Positions 8,676-16,198 of a stretch of DNA of 36,665 bases are shown in pieces; within the stretch, counting starts at the first letter, position 1; each line of letters starts with the position of its first letter. Position numbers and translations under genes: made by a program. The notes beneath the pieces are model-generated. The model searched no databases. It worked only from the letters and a program-made list of their open reading frames with translations, and had not been told where the DNA came from. Source of the DNA: a virus; the IMG/VR virus record IMGVR_UViG_3300027747_000009, positions 1-36,665 of that record. One strand, 5' to 3'.

Positions 8676-9317
8676 ATGGCATTGACATTAAGTGAATCAG
8701 CAAAACAAGAGCGCAAACTACCAGAAGCAGGAGCTACTGTAGGCGTTCTCTACAGCCTAGTCGATCTAGGCCATCAGAAAACCAATTGGGATAACCAAGA
8801 GAAGTGGACCCCTAAAGTTCGCTTGACCTTCGAGTTGCCAGATCAGACTGATGAGTTTGAGGTAGAAGAGAAGGGCAAAGTAACCAAGGTTCAAAAGCCT
8901 ATGGTGGTATCCATCGAGCAAACCCGCAGTCTTGGCGAGAAAGCAAGCTTGCGGAAACTGCTTGAGCAGTGGAGAGGCCAGACCTTTACATCCAAGGAAC
9001 TACAAGCGTTCAGCTTGAAGAACCTTCTTGGCAAACCAGCCATGCTCACGCTCATCCACAAGACGAGCCAACAGGGCAGGCAGTATTGCGCCATCGCGGG
9101 TGCATCCAAGCTACCCAAGGGCATGAAAGCACCAGCTACCACTACTAACGATCAGTTGTACTACGAGATCGAGCAGGGTGAGGCTGGGCAGTTTAATGAC
9201 ATGCCTGATTGGTTGCAGGAGAAGATCCGCGCTTCCAAAGAGTTTGCTACCGCTGCGGGCAAGTCCACGGCTATTAAGGTCGAGGTGGACGCAGACGGTA
9301 ACGCAATGCCGTTCTAA
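8676..9317 (+). CDS. Putative single-stranded DNA-binding protein
   Basis: A 213-residue protein with a strong ribosome site (AAAGGAG 8 nt upstream). The pattern (GVLYSLVDLGHQ, then KVRLTFELPD, then IEQTRSLGEKASLRKLLEQW, GQTFTSKELQAFSLKNLLGK and ML.LIHKTSQQGRQY.AI) matches a phage family usually annotated as ssDNA-binding or OB-fold-like, in which a beta-barrel is followed by a flexible acidic tail. Here the tail ends in MPF after an Asp/Glu stretch, reminiscent of acidic SSB tails that recruit partners. The neighbouring resolvase and exonuclease fit a recombination/replication module. The assignment rests on pattern memory, not on a search. Confidence 0.7.
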   Translation: MALTLSESAKQERKLPEAGATVGVLYSLVDLGHQKTNWDNQEKWTPKVRLTFELPDQTDEFEVEEKGKVTKVQKPMVVSIEQTRSLGEKASLRKLLEQWRGQTFTSKELQAFSLKNLLGKPAMLTLIHKTSQQGRQYCAIAGASKLPKGMKAPATTTNDQLYYEIEQGEAGQFNDMPDWLQEKIRASKEFATAAGKSTAIKVEVDADGNAMPF

Positions 9318-9322
9318 TTGTA

Positions 9323-10141
9323 ATGGCTCTTACAATCACATCTAAAGAGCCTACCAATTCCCGTCTGGTAGCTACTGACCAGGCGGGACACTGGTACACA
9401 GCCGAGGGTGAATCCGCCCACGTTGTGATCGGCAAGAACGGAAAAGAAAGAAACACAACCGTAGCCGATGCGCGCCAGATGGGATTGTACCCATCCGTAA
9501 CCAGCGTGCTTGGTATTATGGATAAGCCGCAATTGACGGCGTGGAAGATTGAGCAGGCCATTATGTCCTCGCTCACGCTTCCGAAGGAGGCAGATGAAAC
9601 GCTCGAAACCTACGCGCGCAGAGTCGTTAAGGATAGCAAAGAGTCTACAACAAAGGCAGCGGAACACGGCACGAGGATGCACACCGAAATGGAAAACATC
9701 CTTTTGGAACGCGCTTGCTCCACAGATGAAATCCTTAAACCTTACATCGAAACCTTTAGAAAATGGGCAAGTGAAAATGTCGAGAAAACGTATTGGTGCG
9801 AAAAGGGTCTTGTCGGCGGAGGGTATGCGGGCAGGTGTGATGCCTACGTCAAGTTACGCGGTATTGGTGACGCTATCATCGACCTAAAGAACCGCAAGGT
9901 TAACCCAAAGTACGATCCATTCTACGATACAGATTGCGCCCAGCTTTGGGCATACCGAGCCGCAAGCGAGAACCCCCAATGCGCCTGCGTGTCGGTGGTC
10001 CTAGCGTCCAACGATGCTACCAAGCTGACAACGAAGGTCTGGGACGAAGACGAACTATACCAAGCTGGCATTGCCTTCTGCGCGATGCAGAAAGTATGGG
10101 CTTGGGTCAAGGGCTACACGCCTCCTGGGATGAAGTTATGA
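9323..10141 (+). CDS. RecB/Cas4-like PD-(D/E)XK exonuclease
   Basis: A 272-residue protein. Motifs in order: GTRMHTEME (His120), WCEKGL (Glu160), GGGYAGRCDAYV (Asp173), AIIDLKNRK (Asp187, Lys189) and DTDCAQLWAYR (Gln207). This is the H...E...D...DxK...Q signature of the PDDEXK_1 exonuclease family. No iron-sulfur cysteine set is evident, so it is closer to phage RecB-type exonucleases than to Cas4. It probably resects DNA ends for recombination-dependent replication together with the adjacent ssDNA-binding-like protein. It begins 5 nt after that gene, and its TGA overlaps the next ATG. Confidence 0.82.
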   Translation: MALTITSKEPTNSRLVATDQAGHWYTAEGESAHVVIGKNGKERNTTVADARQMGLYPSVTSVLGIMDKPQLTAWKIEQAIMSSLTLPKEADETLETYARRVVKDSKESTTKAAEHGTRMHTEMENILLERACSTDEILKPYIETFRKWASENVEKTYWCEKGLVGGGYAGRCDAYVKLRGIGDAIIDLKNRKVNPKYDPFYDTDCAQLWAYRAASENPQCACVSVVLASNDATKLTTKVWDEDELYQAGIAFCAMQKVWAWVKGYTPPGMKL

Positions 10142-10215
10142 TCGACCCATCAGATGTCTTATGGCTAGAAGGATTACTGGATCAATTCTACTTAAACCAA
10201 ATGAAGGACAAATAA
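10138..10215 (+). CDS. Possible 25-residue micro-protein
   Basis: The ATG overlaps the exonuclease TGA as ATGA and the frame stops at 10213-10215, two bases before the next ATG. The product (begins MIDPSDVLWLEGLLDQFYLN) is acidic and amphipathic-helical. It is kept because it fills the space between two genes exactly, with the operon's usual 4-nt coupling. It may alternatively be only a translational bridge. No function can be proposed. Confidence 0.45.
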   Translation: MIDPSDVLWLEGLLDQFYLNQMKDK

Positions 10216-10216
10216 A

Positions 10217-10456
10217 ATGAATAAAACAAAGAAGACAAATCCAGATAGAATGCTAATAGAATTAGCAAATTTAACTGATGCAGTTCTTACGGTTGCCGCT
10301 GCAATAGCAGTCTCAAGATATAGTGATGATGAATTAAGTGAATGCTTGAAGCATAAAACAGAAGATGGTTTTAATCTTGGCTGTCTTAGAGGTGATGACA
10401 CAAGAGAACAAGCAATTGAAGAAGTAAGAAAAAACTTTTTTTTCATGTTAGAGTAA
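10217..10456 (+). CDS. Hypothetical 79-residue protein, AT-rich
   Basis: The start is preceded by AAGGAC about 8 nt upstream. The product has a Lys-rich N-terminus, a central Ala/Val/Leu helix (LANLTDAVLTVAAAIAVSRY) that is only moderately hydrophobic, and an acidic C-terminal half ending in a Phe-rich helix. The DNA is visibly more AT-rich than the flanking genes (for example a run of T at 10436-10442), as seen in other accessory genes here such as the HNH gene. No family was recognised. Confidence 0.65.
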   Translation: MNKTKKTNPDRMLIELANLTDAVLTVAAAIAVSRYSDDELSECLKHKTEDGFNLGCLRGDDTREQAIEEVRKNFFFMLE

Positions 10457-10457
10457 A

Positions 10458-10754
10458 ATGACACCTCCAACAATCCAAGAGATGGGTAACGCTGCGCAAG
10501 AGATAGTCTGGCGCGTAATGGGCAAGGGATCAGAGAAGTCTGGCTACGGAGATTGGTTGGAGAAGGATCGGCCTACCCACGATTACCATATAGCCAGAGC
10601 CGTACGCCACCTAGCCACAGCACAGATGCAACTGCACAAGTCCACGCCTTGCCCTGATAATAACGGAGAGACAAGTGTTGACCACTTGGAGCGTGCGCTG
10701 GTAAGAACATTGTTTGTGTTGGCTCAAATAAAGAAAGAAGTACCAAGATTATGA
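10458..10754 (+). CDS. Small protein resembling DUF5664-type phage proteins
   Basis: A 98-residue helical protein. The segment DYHIARAVRHLATAQMQL, followed by CPDNNGETSVDHLERALVR, resembles the pattern of a small phage family (RH..Y...A..RHL....D..G..H...A) sometimes described as dATP/dGTP diphosphohydrolase-like (DUF5664). If right, it would act on nucleotide pools, but the metal-binding residues cannot be confirmed by eye. It begins 1 nt after the previous stop and overlaps the next gene by ATGA. Confidence 0.65.
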   Translation: MTPPTIQEMGNAAQEIVWRVMGKGSEKSGYGDWLEKDRPTHDYHIARAVRHLATAQMQLHKSTPCPDNNGETSVDHLERALVRTLFVLAQIKKEVPRL

Positions 10755-10933
10755 GATGGATTAAGAAAGAGTTTGATGATGACGGTAAGCCAGAGTGGGC
10801 TGTCTACATTGACGAAGCTGGCGAAGGCAACGAAGAAGATTGGTCGCACTTTGATACCTACAGAACCAGAGACGAGGCAGTCGAAGCTTGCTGGAAGTTC
10901 ACTTGGGAAGACTACGATTGTAGTGACAAATGA
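10751..10933 (+). CDS. Small acidic hypothetical protein
   Basis: A 60-residue protein overlapping both neighbours by 4 nt (ATGA at each end). It is strongly acidic, with aromatic residues throughout (WIKKEFDDDGKPEWAVYID, then WSHFDTYRTRDEAVEACW), suggesting a small alpha/beta fold. Acidic phage micro-proteins are sometimes DNA mimics or inhibitors of host enzymes, but nothing in the sequence proves that. No family was recognised. Confidence 0.65.
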   Translation: MRWIKKEFDDDGKPEWAVYIDEAGEGNEEDWSHFDTYRTRDEAVEACWKFTWEDYDCSDK

Positions 10934-11106
10934 AGCAGGCGTTGTCTAAATTGTTCTACTTTTTGGGTGACACAATAAGTCGTACGCTTTTGCGTGCGGG
11001 TATTGGATACGGACTATACAGAACCTTTATGCTTTGGTCCTTGGAGCTAGATGACAAGTTTGATGTATGGAAAGAAGTTAAACCGAAGCGGAGGAAGAAA
11101 AAATGA
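10930..11106 (+). CDS. Small basic hypothetical protein
   Basis: A 58-residue gene with ATGA overlaps at both ends. The product begins MKQALSKLFYFLGDTISRTL and has a moderately hydrophobic, Gly/Tyr/Leu-rich middle, possibly membrane-associated. It ends in a strongly basic tail of Pro, Lys and Arg (KPKRRKKK). A positive-inside orientation would place the tail in the cytoplasm. Function is unknown. Confidence 0.6.
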   Translation: MKQALSKLFYFLGDTISRTLLRAGIGYGLYRTFMLWSLELDDKFDVWKEVKPKRRKKK

Positions 11107-11768
11107 AGCAAGCAATGGTAACACAATCGTTCGGTGAGGATTGGCAGAAGATTCTGGATCTGACTAGGCCGCGCATGGAGGCGTACTGCAAGCGTCACAA
11201 CTGCGATTTCATTTTGATTGACAAGCCCCTAACCCATCCGATGCAGTATTCTAAGTCTGCTATCGGAAACATCATGGCCACTAAGGGCTATGACCAAGTG
11301 ACATTCGTTGACGCTGATGTTTTGATTACAGCCGATTGCCCCAAGCTATCCGATGACGCTGGGGTTTTCTGCGCCTTTGATGAAGGGGCTTACCTAGACC
11401 GCAAGCCAGAGATGGTGAAGCTGGCTGGAGCTTTCGGGGGTATTATTGAGCCTCGATTTTACGTCAACACTGGCGTGTTTGTGGTTCATACCAAGGCCGT
11501 TGGTATATTATCAATGCCACCCATTGGCCTACACCCAAACCACTTCGCCGAGCAGACTTGGCTCAACGTGATGGCGCATTTGTGGAACATCCCGCTGACT
11601 GAGCTTGACCCATCCTTTAACTGTATGACGAGTGTGGAGTCGCATTTTGGCTTAGACCGCTACAAGGATGCAATGATTATTCATTACGCTGGGCAATCGA
11701 ACGATCTGGTTAAGTTAGCTAACCAGATTAAAGAAGACGAAGCGAAGCTGGTGGGGTTGGGTAGGTGA
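11103..11768 (+). CDS. GT8-like glycosyltransferase
   Basis: A 221-residue GT-A-fold enzyme. It shows an N-terminal MVTQSFG...YCKRHNCDFILID, a DxD-type metal and nucleotide-sugar site Asp70-Ala-Asp72 (VTFVDADVLI), the acceptor-side motif FYVNTGVFVV (119-128), Gln151 of AEQTWLN, LDPSFNCM (169-175) and a late His194-Tyr-Ala-Gly (IIHYAG). This order matches glycosyltransferase family 8 and galactosyl/glucosyltransferase-like proteins. It would transfer a sugar from a nucleotide sugar; acceptor and sugar cannot be told. It lies four genes ahead of a 2OG-Fe(II) oxygenase and shares its operon with a GT9-like enzyme, hinting at a joint modification pathway. There is no signal peptide, so it is probably cytoplasmic. 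Confidence 0.75.
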   Translation: MKQAMVTQSFGEDWQKILDLTRPRMEAYCKRHNCDFILIDKPLTHPMQYSKSAIGNIMATKGYDQVTFVDADVLITADCPKLSDDAGVFCAFDEGAYLDRKPEMVKLAGAFGGIIEPRFYVNTGVFVVHTKAVGILSMPPIGLHPNHFAEQTWLNVMAHLWNIPLTELDPSFNCMTSVESHFGLDRYKDAMIIHYAGQSNDLVKLANQIKEDEAKLVGLGR

Positions 11769-12085
11769 GGTCAACGCACCTTTGTCGTGGTGATTATGAC
11801 GAGAGGTTGCAGCAGTTGGCTGGTGAGGTTGCGTTGCAAGCCATCCGTGACCTGCGCCTGCTGCGCAAAAGGGGGATGGTTAAAGGTATGAGGATCGTCA
11901 AAGATCACCATGGCGTGCCACTCAACGATGCCCTGGAGTATAAGAACTCGCACGAGGTGCAGAAGCTACTGCGTGACTTTAAGAATGGAACAGTTAGCTG
12001 GTGGTGTCGGGCAAGCGGAGTAAGGATCGATAATCGGACTTTACTGCGCAAACTAAAGGAGAATGACTATGCTCTGCCTACTTGA
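11765..12085 (+). CDS. Hypothetical basic protein, GTG start
   Basis: A 106-residue protein starting at a GTG that overlaps the glycosyltransferase TGA (GTGA). It is rich in Arg, Lys and Leu and mainly helical, with a possible helix-turn-helix-like end (SGVRIDNRTLLRKLKEND). A role in DNA or RNA binding is possible, but no family was recognised. Its 3' end overlaps the next small membrane gene by 17 nt. Confidence 0.65.
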   Translation: MRSTHLCRGDYDERLQQLAGEVALQAIRDLRLLRKRGMVKGMRIVKDHHGVPLNDALEYKNSHEVQKLLRDFKNGTVSWWCRASGVRIDNRTLLRKLKENDYALPT

Positions 12086-12215
12086 ATTAAAAGACATCGT
12101 GTGGGTAATTGGTTGGTTTATCCTTTACAGTTGGATCTTCCTTTCGATAATCTACTGCGCTGGTTACATAATATTAAAACTGATTGATTTTATAAAGGAG
12201 GAGCTTGAGCTATGA
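12069..12215 (+). CDS. Small single-span membrane protein
   Basis: A 48-residue gene. Residues 10-37 are almost wholly hydrophobic and aromatic (IVWVIGWFILYSWIFLSIIY and on), followed by a charged end (KLIDFIKEELEL). It therefore has one membrane span with a short charged tail. It overlaps the previous gene by 17 nt and the next by ATGA, and its last codons contain the next gene's ribosome site (AAGGAGG). Possible roles are a holin-like lysis protein, a superinfection factor or a membrane anchor for the neighbouring enzymes; none can be chosen from sequence. Confidence 0.6.
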   Translation: MLCLLELKDIVWVIGWFILYSWIFLSIIYCAGYIILKLIDFIKEELEL

Positions 12216-12409
12216 AGAAGAAAACTAAAGACATTAAGCTGGTTAGGGTTGATGAGTTTAAGGCCGCAAAGATTGTAGTTGAAGTTGAGGATGAGCTTTT
12301 TGAGGCAATGGCTCAAGCTGGTCGAAAGCATATCGCCAAGGATAAGGTTGCCTGCTTTAGCTATGCTCTGAACAAAGCGTTGTTGGAACTTTGCGAGGAA
12401 GTTAAATGA
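12212..12409 (+). CDS. Small hypothetical protein
   Basis: A 65-residue protein with a strong ribosome site (AAGGAGG) and ATGA overlaps on both sides. The basic N-terminus (KKKTKDIKLVRVDEFK) is followed by IVVEVEDELFEAMAQAGRKH and a C-terminal helix. A beta strand followed by two helices recalls ribbon-helix-helix DNA-binding proteins, but the match is weak. It is directly upstream of, and coupled to, the oxygenase gene. Confidence 0.65.
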   Translation: MKKKTKDIKLVRVDEFKAAKIVVEVEDELFEAMAQAGRKHIAKDKVACFSYALNKALLELCEEVK

Positions 12410-12969
12410 GCGAGTTTAAGCAGAAGGTTTTGACCGCAGCCGTAGACCGCTACGTGTTGACACCAACTCAGTGCATGATGCTACGCCAGGATGCAGAGGT
12501 AATCGGGATGAAGCGTGCAACTGTTATGAAGAAGGATGGCACGACCAAGAGATCGTTCGCGCGTAGCTGTTCATCGTGCTGGGTTCCCATGGCTCCGCAC
12601 TACAAGTGGCTTTACTCAATCGTAAATGAATTGACTATGGCCGTAAATGCCGAGCATTACCGATTTGATATTACTGGCGTGCAACAGTTGCAGATTCTAA
12701 AATACAATCCACTCCAGCAGTTCTGGTGGCACTGGGATACGTTTACTGGATCGGATCGAAAACTTACAGCCGTAATCAATTTGTCTGCGCCAACTGAATA
12801 CTTGGGTGGCGGGTTGCAGGTCAAGGCCGACATTGAGAACGCTAGGTTTATCCAAGAGCAAGGCGCGGGTTGCTGGTTTCCATCCTACATCGAACATCGT
12901 GCGCGTGCGCCAATATGGGGAACACGCTGGGTGTTGGTGGCCTGGTTGACTGGACCTCAGTGGAAATGA
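12406..12969 (+). CDS. 2-oxoglutarate/Fe(II)-dependent oxygenase (prolyl-hydroxylase-like)
   Basis: A 187-residue protein with the complete iron and cosubstrate set of the double-stranded beta-helix dioxygenases: His109-x-Asp111 (FWWHWDTF), distal His164 (YIEHRA) and Arg174 (WGTRWVLVAW). Between them lie LTAVINLS and YLGGGLQV, as in P4Hc/PKHD-type hydroxylases. Such enzymes hydroxylate a protein residue, nucleobase or small molecule using 2-oxoglutarate and O2. A Cys pair at 55 and 58 (SCSSC) is unusual and may bind a metal or be structural. It stands between a GT8-like and a GT9-like gene, so hydroxylation followed by glycosylation is an attractive but unproven pathway. The ATG overlaps the preceding TGA. 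Confidence 0.8.
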   Translation: MSEFKQKVLTAAVDRYVLTPTQCMMLRQDAEVIGMKRATVMKKDGTTKRSFARSCSSCWVPMAPHYKWLYSIVNELTMAVNAEHYRFDITGVQQLQILKYNPLQQFWWHWDTFTGSDRKLTAVINLSAPTEYLGGGLQVKADIENARFIQEQGAGCWFPSYIEHRARAPIWGTRWVLVAWLTGPQWK

Positions 12970-13184
12970 TTCAGCTTAATCCCGAACTATGGATGATGAC
13001 ACCCAAGGGTGAGGGACTGGCATTTATCGTTACTGATTATGGGATGGATCATAACAAGATATTCACAGTCATGCTTAACTCTGGTGATATACTTGATTTT
13101 GACATTCGTGATTGTCGCAGATGTGAGAACCCAAGCTTCGGGGTACAAGCACCATCAGTGCCTAATCCCTATTACAACATATAA
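12966..13184 (+). CDS. Small hypothetical protein
   Basis: A 72-residue protein. I chose the ATG at 12966 because it overlaps the oxygenase TGA as ATGA; a longer frame reading back to 12870 would lie inside the oxygenase. The product (MIQLNPELWMMTPKGEGLAF, then a KIFTVMLNSGDILDFDIRDC segment) looks like a compact beta-rich fold and ends Pro/Tyr/Asn-rich. No family was recognised. Confidence 0.65.
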   Translation: MIQLNPELWMMTPKGEGLAFIVTDYGMDHNKIFTVMLNSGDILDFDIRDCRRCENPSFGVQAPSVPNPYYNI

Positions 13185-13196
13185 GGAGAACTGAAT

Positions 13197-13379
13197 ATGC
13201 TAGGCAAAGACGTATCAAAGAATATGCATGAGTTGGCTATGGACAATAAGAAGAAGGGCAAAGAGCGCGGGGCTGGTGGAACGCCTCGCTCACGCCAGCA
13301 GATGATTGCGATAGCACTCTCTGCTGCTGGGAAGAGCAACAAATCGCCTCGTAAGTTTCGGATGCGGTCAGGCTCGTAA
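13197..13379 (+). CDS. DUF6496-like small basic protein
   Basis: A 60-residue, strongly basic protein with a clear AAGGAG ribosome site. The core RSRQQMIAIALSAAGKS matches the R..QAIAIALSEA signature of a small phage and bacterial family (DUF6496-like), preceded by the typical basic Gly-rich linker. Its function is unknown; the positive charge suggests nucleic-acid binding. Its TAA overlaps the next ATG by one base (TAATG). Confidence 0.65.
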   Translation: MLGKDVSKNMHELAMDNKKKGKERGAGGTPRSRQQMIAIALSAAGKSNKSPRKFRMRSGS

Positions 13380-13576
13380 TGCTGGTTGAGTCTAAGGCTA
13401 GGCTCAAGTGGGGGCGCGACATCCTTCTTACAGCACGCGACAAGCTTGCAGTAGAGAGGGATCGCGCTTCTCACGGTCACGCAATAGATATTATTAGGAT
13501 TATTGCGATGGTCGATGCGGTGGCTTTGATTACGAAAGAAATATTGGAGGAAGATGAAAAAGGATTGACGCAGTAG
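13379..13576 (+). CDS. Small hypothetical helical protein
   Basis: A 65-residue, mostly helical protein with mixed charge (LVESKARLKWGRDILLTARD, then IIRIIAMVDAVALITKEILEE). It is joined to the previous gene by TAATG, implying coupled translation. No motif was found. A 26-nt gap with an AAAGGAAC ribosome site then leads to the GT9-like gene. Confidence 0.65.
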   Translation: MLVESKARLKWGRDILLTARDKLAVERDRASHGHAIDIIRIIAMVDAVALITKEILEEDEKGLTQ

Positions 13577-13602
13577 AACGAAACAATAGAAAGGAACACA
13601 AA

Positions 13603-14721
13603 ATGAAACTATGGACAAATAACACCAACGCAATTCACAAAGTCGATGACAATATGCTTCATCCACGCAATACCTATGTGTTGCCCGATGAACTAACTGG
13701 ACCAATCTGGGACGATTCAATCCCTTGCCCGCACAAGATTAAGCCGTACTACAAGGGGCGTGCGATGGGCGGGGCAACAGCCGTCTACCGCGCTGGTGCA
13801 ATTGGTGATGCGATCATCGCCACTGCTTTCGTTAACTACTTGGTGCAGGAGTCAGGTGGGGTGGTTGATGTTTATGCGCCCGCACGCAATCTACCTCTAT
13901 ACGCTGGGCTGGGTGCAAAGCTGTGGCCGTTGCCTTGCTCGCTGGAGGCGTGGGATTCCTACGATGCTCACGTTCCGACTGATGATTTATTCAGCGGTCA
14001 AGTTGGCAACACCAAGCTAGGCACTGGCGGTGGAAACTGCTACCAGCGGATCTACGAGTGGATGGGTGTATGGGATGATAAGAAGATGGCGAAGTATTGT
14101 AAACCAGTTTTACACCTAATTGAACCAGATCACGAAGAGTTGAAGGCGATGGGTAAGTTCCCGTTACCAGACCCATACTTTGCCTATCATGTTTCGTCCA
14201 GTGGTCCTACCCGCACCTACCCACCGACGATGGGGCAGGAAGCGGTGCTGGCGTTGCTTGAAGCTTACCCCAAACATCACGCTGTGATTATCGGGCTGGA
14301 TAACTCAAACAACTTTAAGGTGGATCATCCCAGAGTGATTGATTTGTTCAACACGACCAAGGCGATTCGTTCTTTGTTCCCTGTGGTAGCTAATGCTGAC
14401 TTCGTTGTTGCGCCCGATAGTTCAGTCAATCACATGGCTGCTGGGCTGGATACGCCGTGTGTGTCGCTGTGGGGCAGCTACGATCCCGCTGACCGCATGA
14501 CTTATTACCCTAAGAACATCTCGGTGTTCAAGCCCGATACTTGTCCGCACGCACCGTGCCGACCGCACGCTGGGTTGCCACAAGCCAAGTGTAAGGATGC
14601 GAGTAACCGCACACCCAAGACGCAATACTGGTGCAATGCTCTGCGGAATATAACAGCGCAGGATATTGTTGAGGCCAGCAAGAAGGCGATGGAGTTAGAG
14701 GAAGTTAAAGAAAGCAAATAA
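13603..14721 (+). CDS. GT9 (heptosyltransferase)-like glycosyltransferase
   Basis: A 372-residue protein. It shows the GT9 N-terminal motif GAIGDAIIATAFVNYL (65-80), a central link, and the C-terminal donor-site block ADFVVAPDSSVNHMAAGLDT, then PCVSLWGSYDPADR. These are hallmarks of the heptosyltransferase fold (GT-B). The C-terminus adds a cluster of Cys and His (CPHAPCRPHAG, then CKDAS and WCNAL), perhaps a zinc site. Bacterial members add heptose to lipopolysaccharide core; phage members may alter host surface glycans or modify virion or DNA components. It shares an operon with the GT8-like and oxygenase genes. Confidence 0.75.
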   Translation: MKLWTNNTNAIHKVDDNMLHPRNTYVLPDELTGPIWDDSIPCPHKIKPYYKGRAMGGATAVYRAGAIGDAIIATAFVNYLVQESGGVVDVYAPARNLPLYAGLGAKLWPLPCSLEAWDSYDAHVPTDDLFSGQVGNTKLGTGGGNCYQRIYEWMGVWDDKKMAKYCKPVLHLIEPDHEELKAMGKFPLPDPYFAYHVSSSGPTRTYPPTMGQEAVLALLEAYPKHHAVIIGLDNSNNFKVDHPRVIDLFNTTKAIRSLFPVVANADFVVAPDSSVNHMAAGLDTPCVSLWGSYDPADRMTYYPKNISVFKPDTCPHAPCRPHAGLPQAKCKDASNRTPKTQYWCNALRNITAQDIVEASKKAMELEEVKESK

Positions 14722-14810
14722 CCTAACTGGCGTTGTGGTCTGTGGGGAGATCCCACGGCGGGATATTCCTCAGTGTGTTCTCCTCTTGAATCAGAGCCAG
14801 TTTGAATTTT

Positions 14811-15269
14811 ATGAAAAAAATAAAAGTTAAAAAAATTGATGACAGAATACTTGAATTGCTTAGGAATCCAATCACCACTATGGGAAGTAAAATGTGGGAT
14901 GAAATAGCATTGGTTGTAGATTATTTGCGCAATACGCTGCATTTTTCTCGTGAATCTATATTGGCTGTAATTAATGCCAAGGGTGGTTATGGAAGAAATC
15001 CAGAAGTACCACATAAGGAATTAATTAAGCATATAGACAACATTCTTAAAGTTAACAAAAAGAATTATAAAAATTATTTACTATGTCCAGAATGGGAAAA
15101 GAAAAGAAGGTTTATAATTGAAAGAGATAAAATTTGTCAAGGGTGTTTAGATGCACCCATACATCAAGTACATCACTTGACATACAGGAATGTTGGCAAC
15201 GAACTTATGTTTGAACTTGTGGGCTTATGCAGAGAATGTCATTCAAGATGTCACCAAGAATATAAATGA
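14811..15269 (+). CDS. HNH endonuclease
   Basis: A 152-residue protein. Cys109-x2-Cys112, His121-His122, Asn130 (NVGNELMFEL) and Cys140-x2-Cys143-His144 form a zinc-bound HNH (beta-beta-alpha metal) nuclease domain at the C-terminus. The N-terminal 90 residues are helical and Lys/Asn-rich, possibly DNA-binding. The ATG at 14811 is preferred to a TTG at 14802. The gene is more AT-rich than its neighbours, a sign of separate origin. Free-standing HNH genes in phages can be homing endonucleases or help packaging; its distance from the terminase favours the former. Its stop overlaps the primase ATG, so it is well integrated. The 89 nt before it hold only a weak GTGGG/CCCAC inverted repeat. Confidence 0.8.
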   Translation: MKKIKVKKIDDRILELLRNPITTMGSKMWDEIALVVDYLRNTLHFSRESILAVINAKGGYGRNPEVPHKELIKHIDNILKVNKKNYKNYLLCPEWEKKRRFIIERDKICQGCLDAPIHQVHHLTYRNVGNELMFELVGLCRECHSRCHQEYK

Positions 15270-16198
15270 CCCCCGCCCAACTACAAGCTGAAGAGATCGT
15301 AGGCCAAGTGGATTGGCAGTCCGAAAACCACGGGCTGTGCAAATGCCCAGGTGAGGCTGCGCATACAAGCCACACCCGCATTAGAGACACAACGGTGTTC
15401 GTAGATGGCGCGCCGACCATCTTCTGCTGGCATACTTCCTGCACGCCGTATCGGGACGAGGCTAACCGCAAGTTGCGCCGAGCTATATCCACCGACCCGC
15501 TTTACAAGCCAGTCAACATTATGTCGGGTGGTACTGCTGTGCCGAAGCTGGTTGTTAAGAAAGACCCGCACGCCGAGGTGTTGGATAGGATCAAGACGAT
15601 TGCTGAGTCAAACAAGCAACGATACTTAACGCATTACAATTGGGACCCAGCGGATATGTACGAGGAGAGTCCAGTAAAGCTAGGCGATCCAGCACAAGAC
15701 TATCAGTTGTTTCTCTCAATGTTTAATGTCGCTGACAATATCTGGATTGGTGATGTCAAGGATAGCGGGAGACATCCGCAGAACTTTAGGTCAGCTTGGG
15801 ATTGGAAGAAGTTGGATGAACCAATCGGGCAGTACACGACTGGTGCGACCTACAAGCTGGATACGGTTAGTAGATCAAATGACACCGTTGAGCATAGGGT
15901 GTTCCTCGTTGTTGAGTCCGATGTGTTAAGCAAGCCAGAGATGGGCGCGGTGTTTCAACTGATGCGTGATTTATTCAGCATGAAACTACACGCCGTTGTG
16001 GATACTGGTGGAAAGAGCTTGCATGGTTGGTTTGAGATGCCACCTAAGAATGAATGGGTGGATCAGTTAAAAGCTTTTCTTATTCCGTTAGGATGCGATC
16101 CTGCAACATTCAAACCCAGCCAACCCGTTAGGATTCCTGGGGCAAAAAGAAACGACAAGATGCAAAGCCTGCTTTGGTTTTGCAAAGGAGGAAAATGA
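15266..16198 (+). CDS. Archaeo-eukaryotic-type primase (prim-pol-like)
   Basis: A 310-residue protein. The N-terminus has a possible zinc site (Cys25, Cys27, His33, Cys54, Cys59). The catalytic part shows Glu217-Ser-Asp219 (FLVVESDVLS), Asp246 with the SxH-like GGKSLHGWF (Ser251, His253), and a late QPVRIPGAKR, as in AEP primases of phages and plasmids. It would make primers, and perhaps extend them, for genome replication. It overlaps the HNH gene and the helicase gene by 4 nt each. Since no separate DNA polymerase is visible, its product is probably extended by the host polymerase. Confidence 0.75.
   Translation: MTPAQLQAEEIVGQVDWQSENHGLCKCPGEAAHTSHTRIRDTTVFVDGAPTIFCWHTSCTPYRDEANRKLRRAISTDPLYKPVNIMSGGTAVPKLVVKKDPHAEVLDRIKTIAESNKQRYLTHYNWDPADMYEESPVKLGDPAQDYQLFLSMFNVADNIWIGDVKDSGRHPQNFRSAWDWKKLDEPIGQYTTGATYKLDTVSRSNDTVEHRVFLVVESDVLSKPEMGAVFQLMRDLFSMKLHAVVDTGGKSLHGWFEMPPKNEWVDQLKAFLIPLGCDPATFKPSQPVRIPGAKRNDKMQSLLWFCKGGK

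Noticed and set aside
13172-13720. Minus-strand 182-codon frame opposite three rightward genes
   Set aside because: It covers three well-coupled plus-strand genes and is Cys/His/Arg-rich in the manner of antisense frames.
14505-15014. Minus-strand 169-codon frame across the GT9-HNH gap
   Set aside because: Antisense to two good genes; no motif and no ribosome site.
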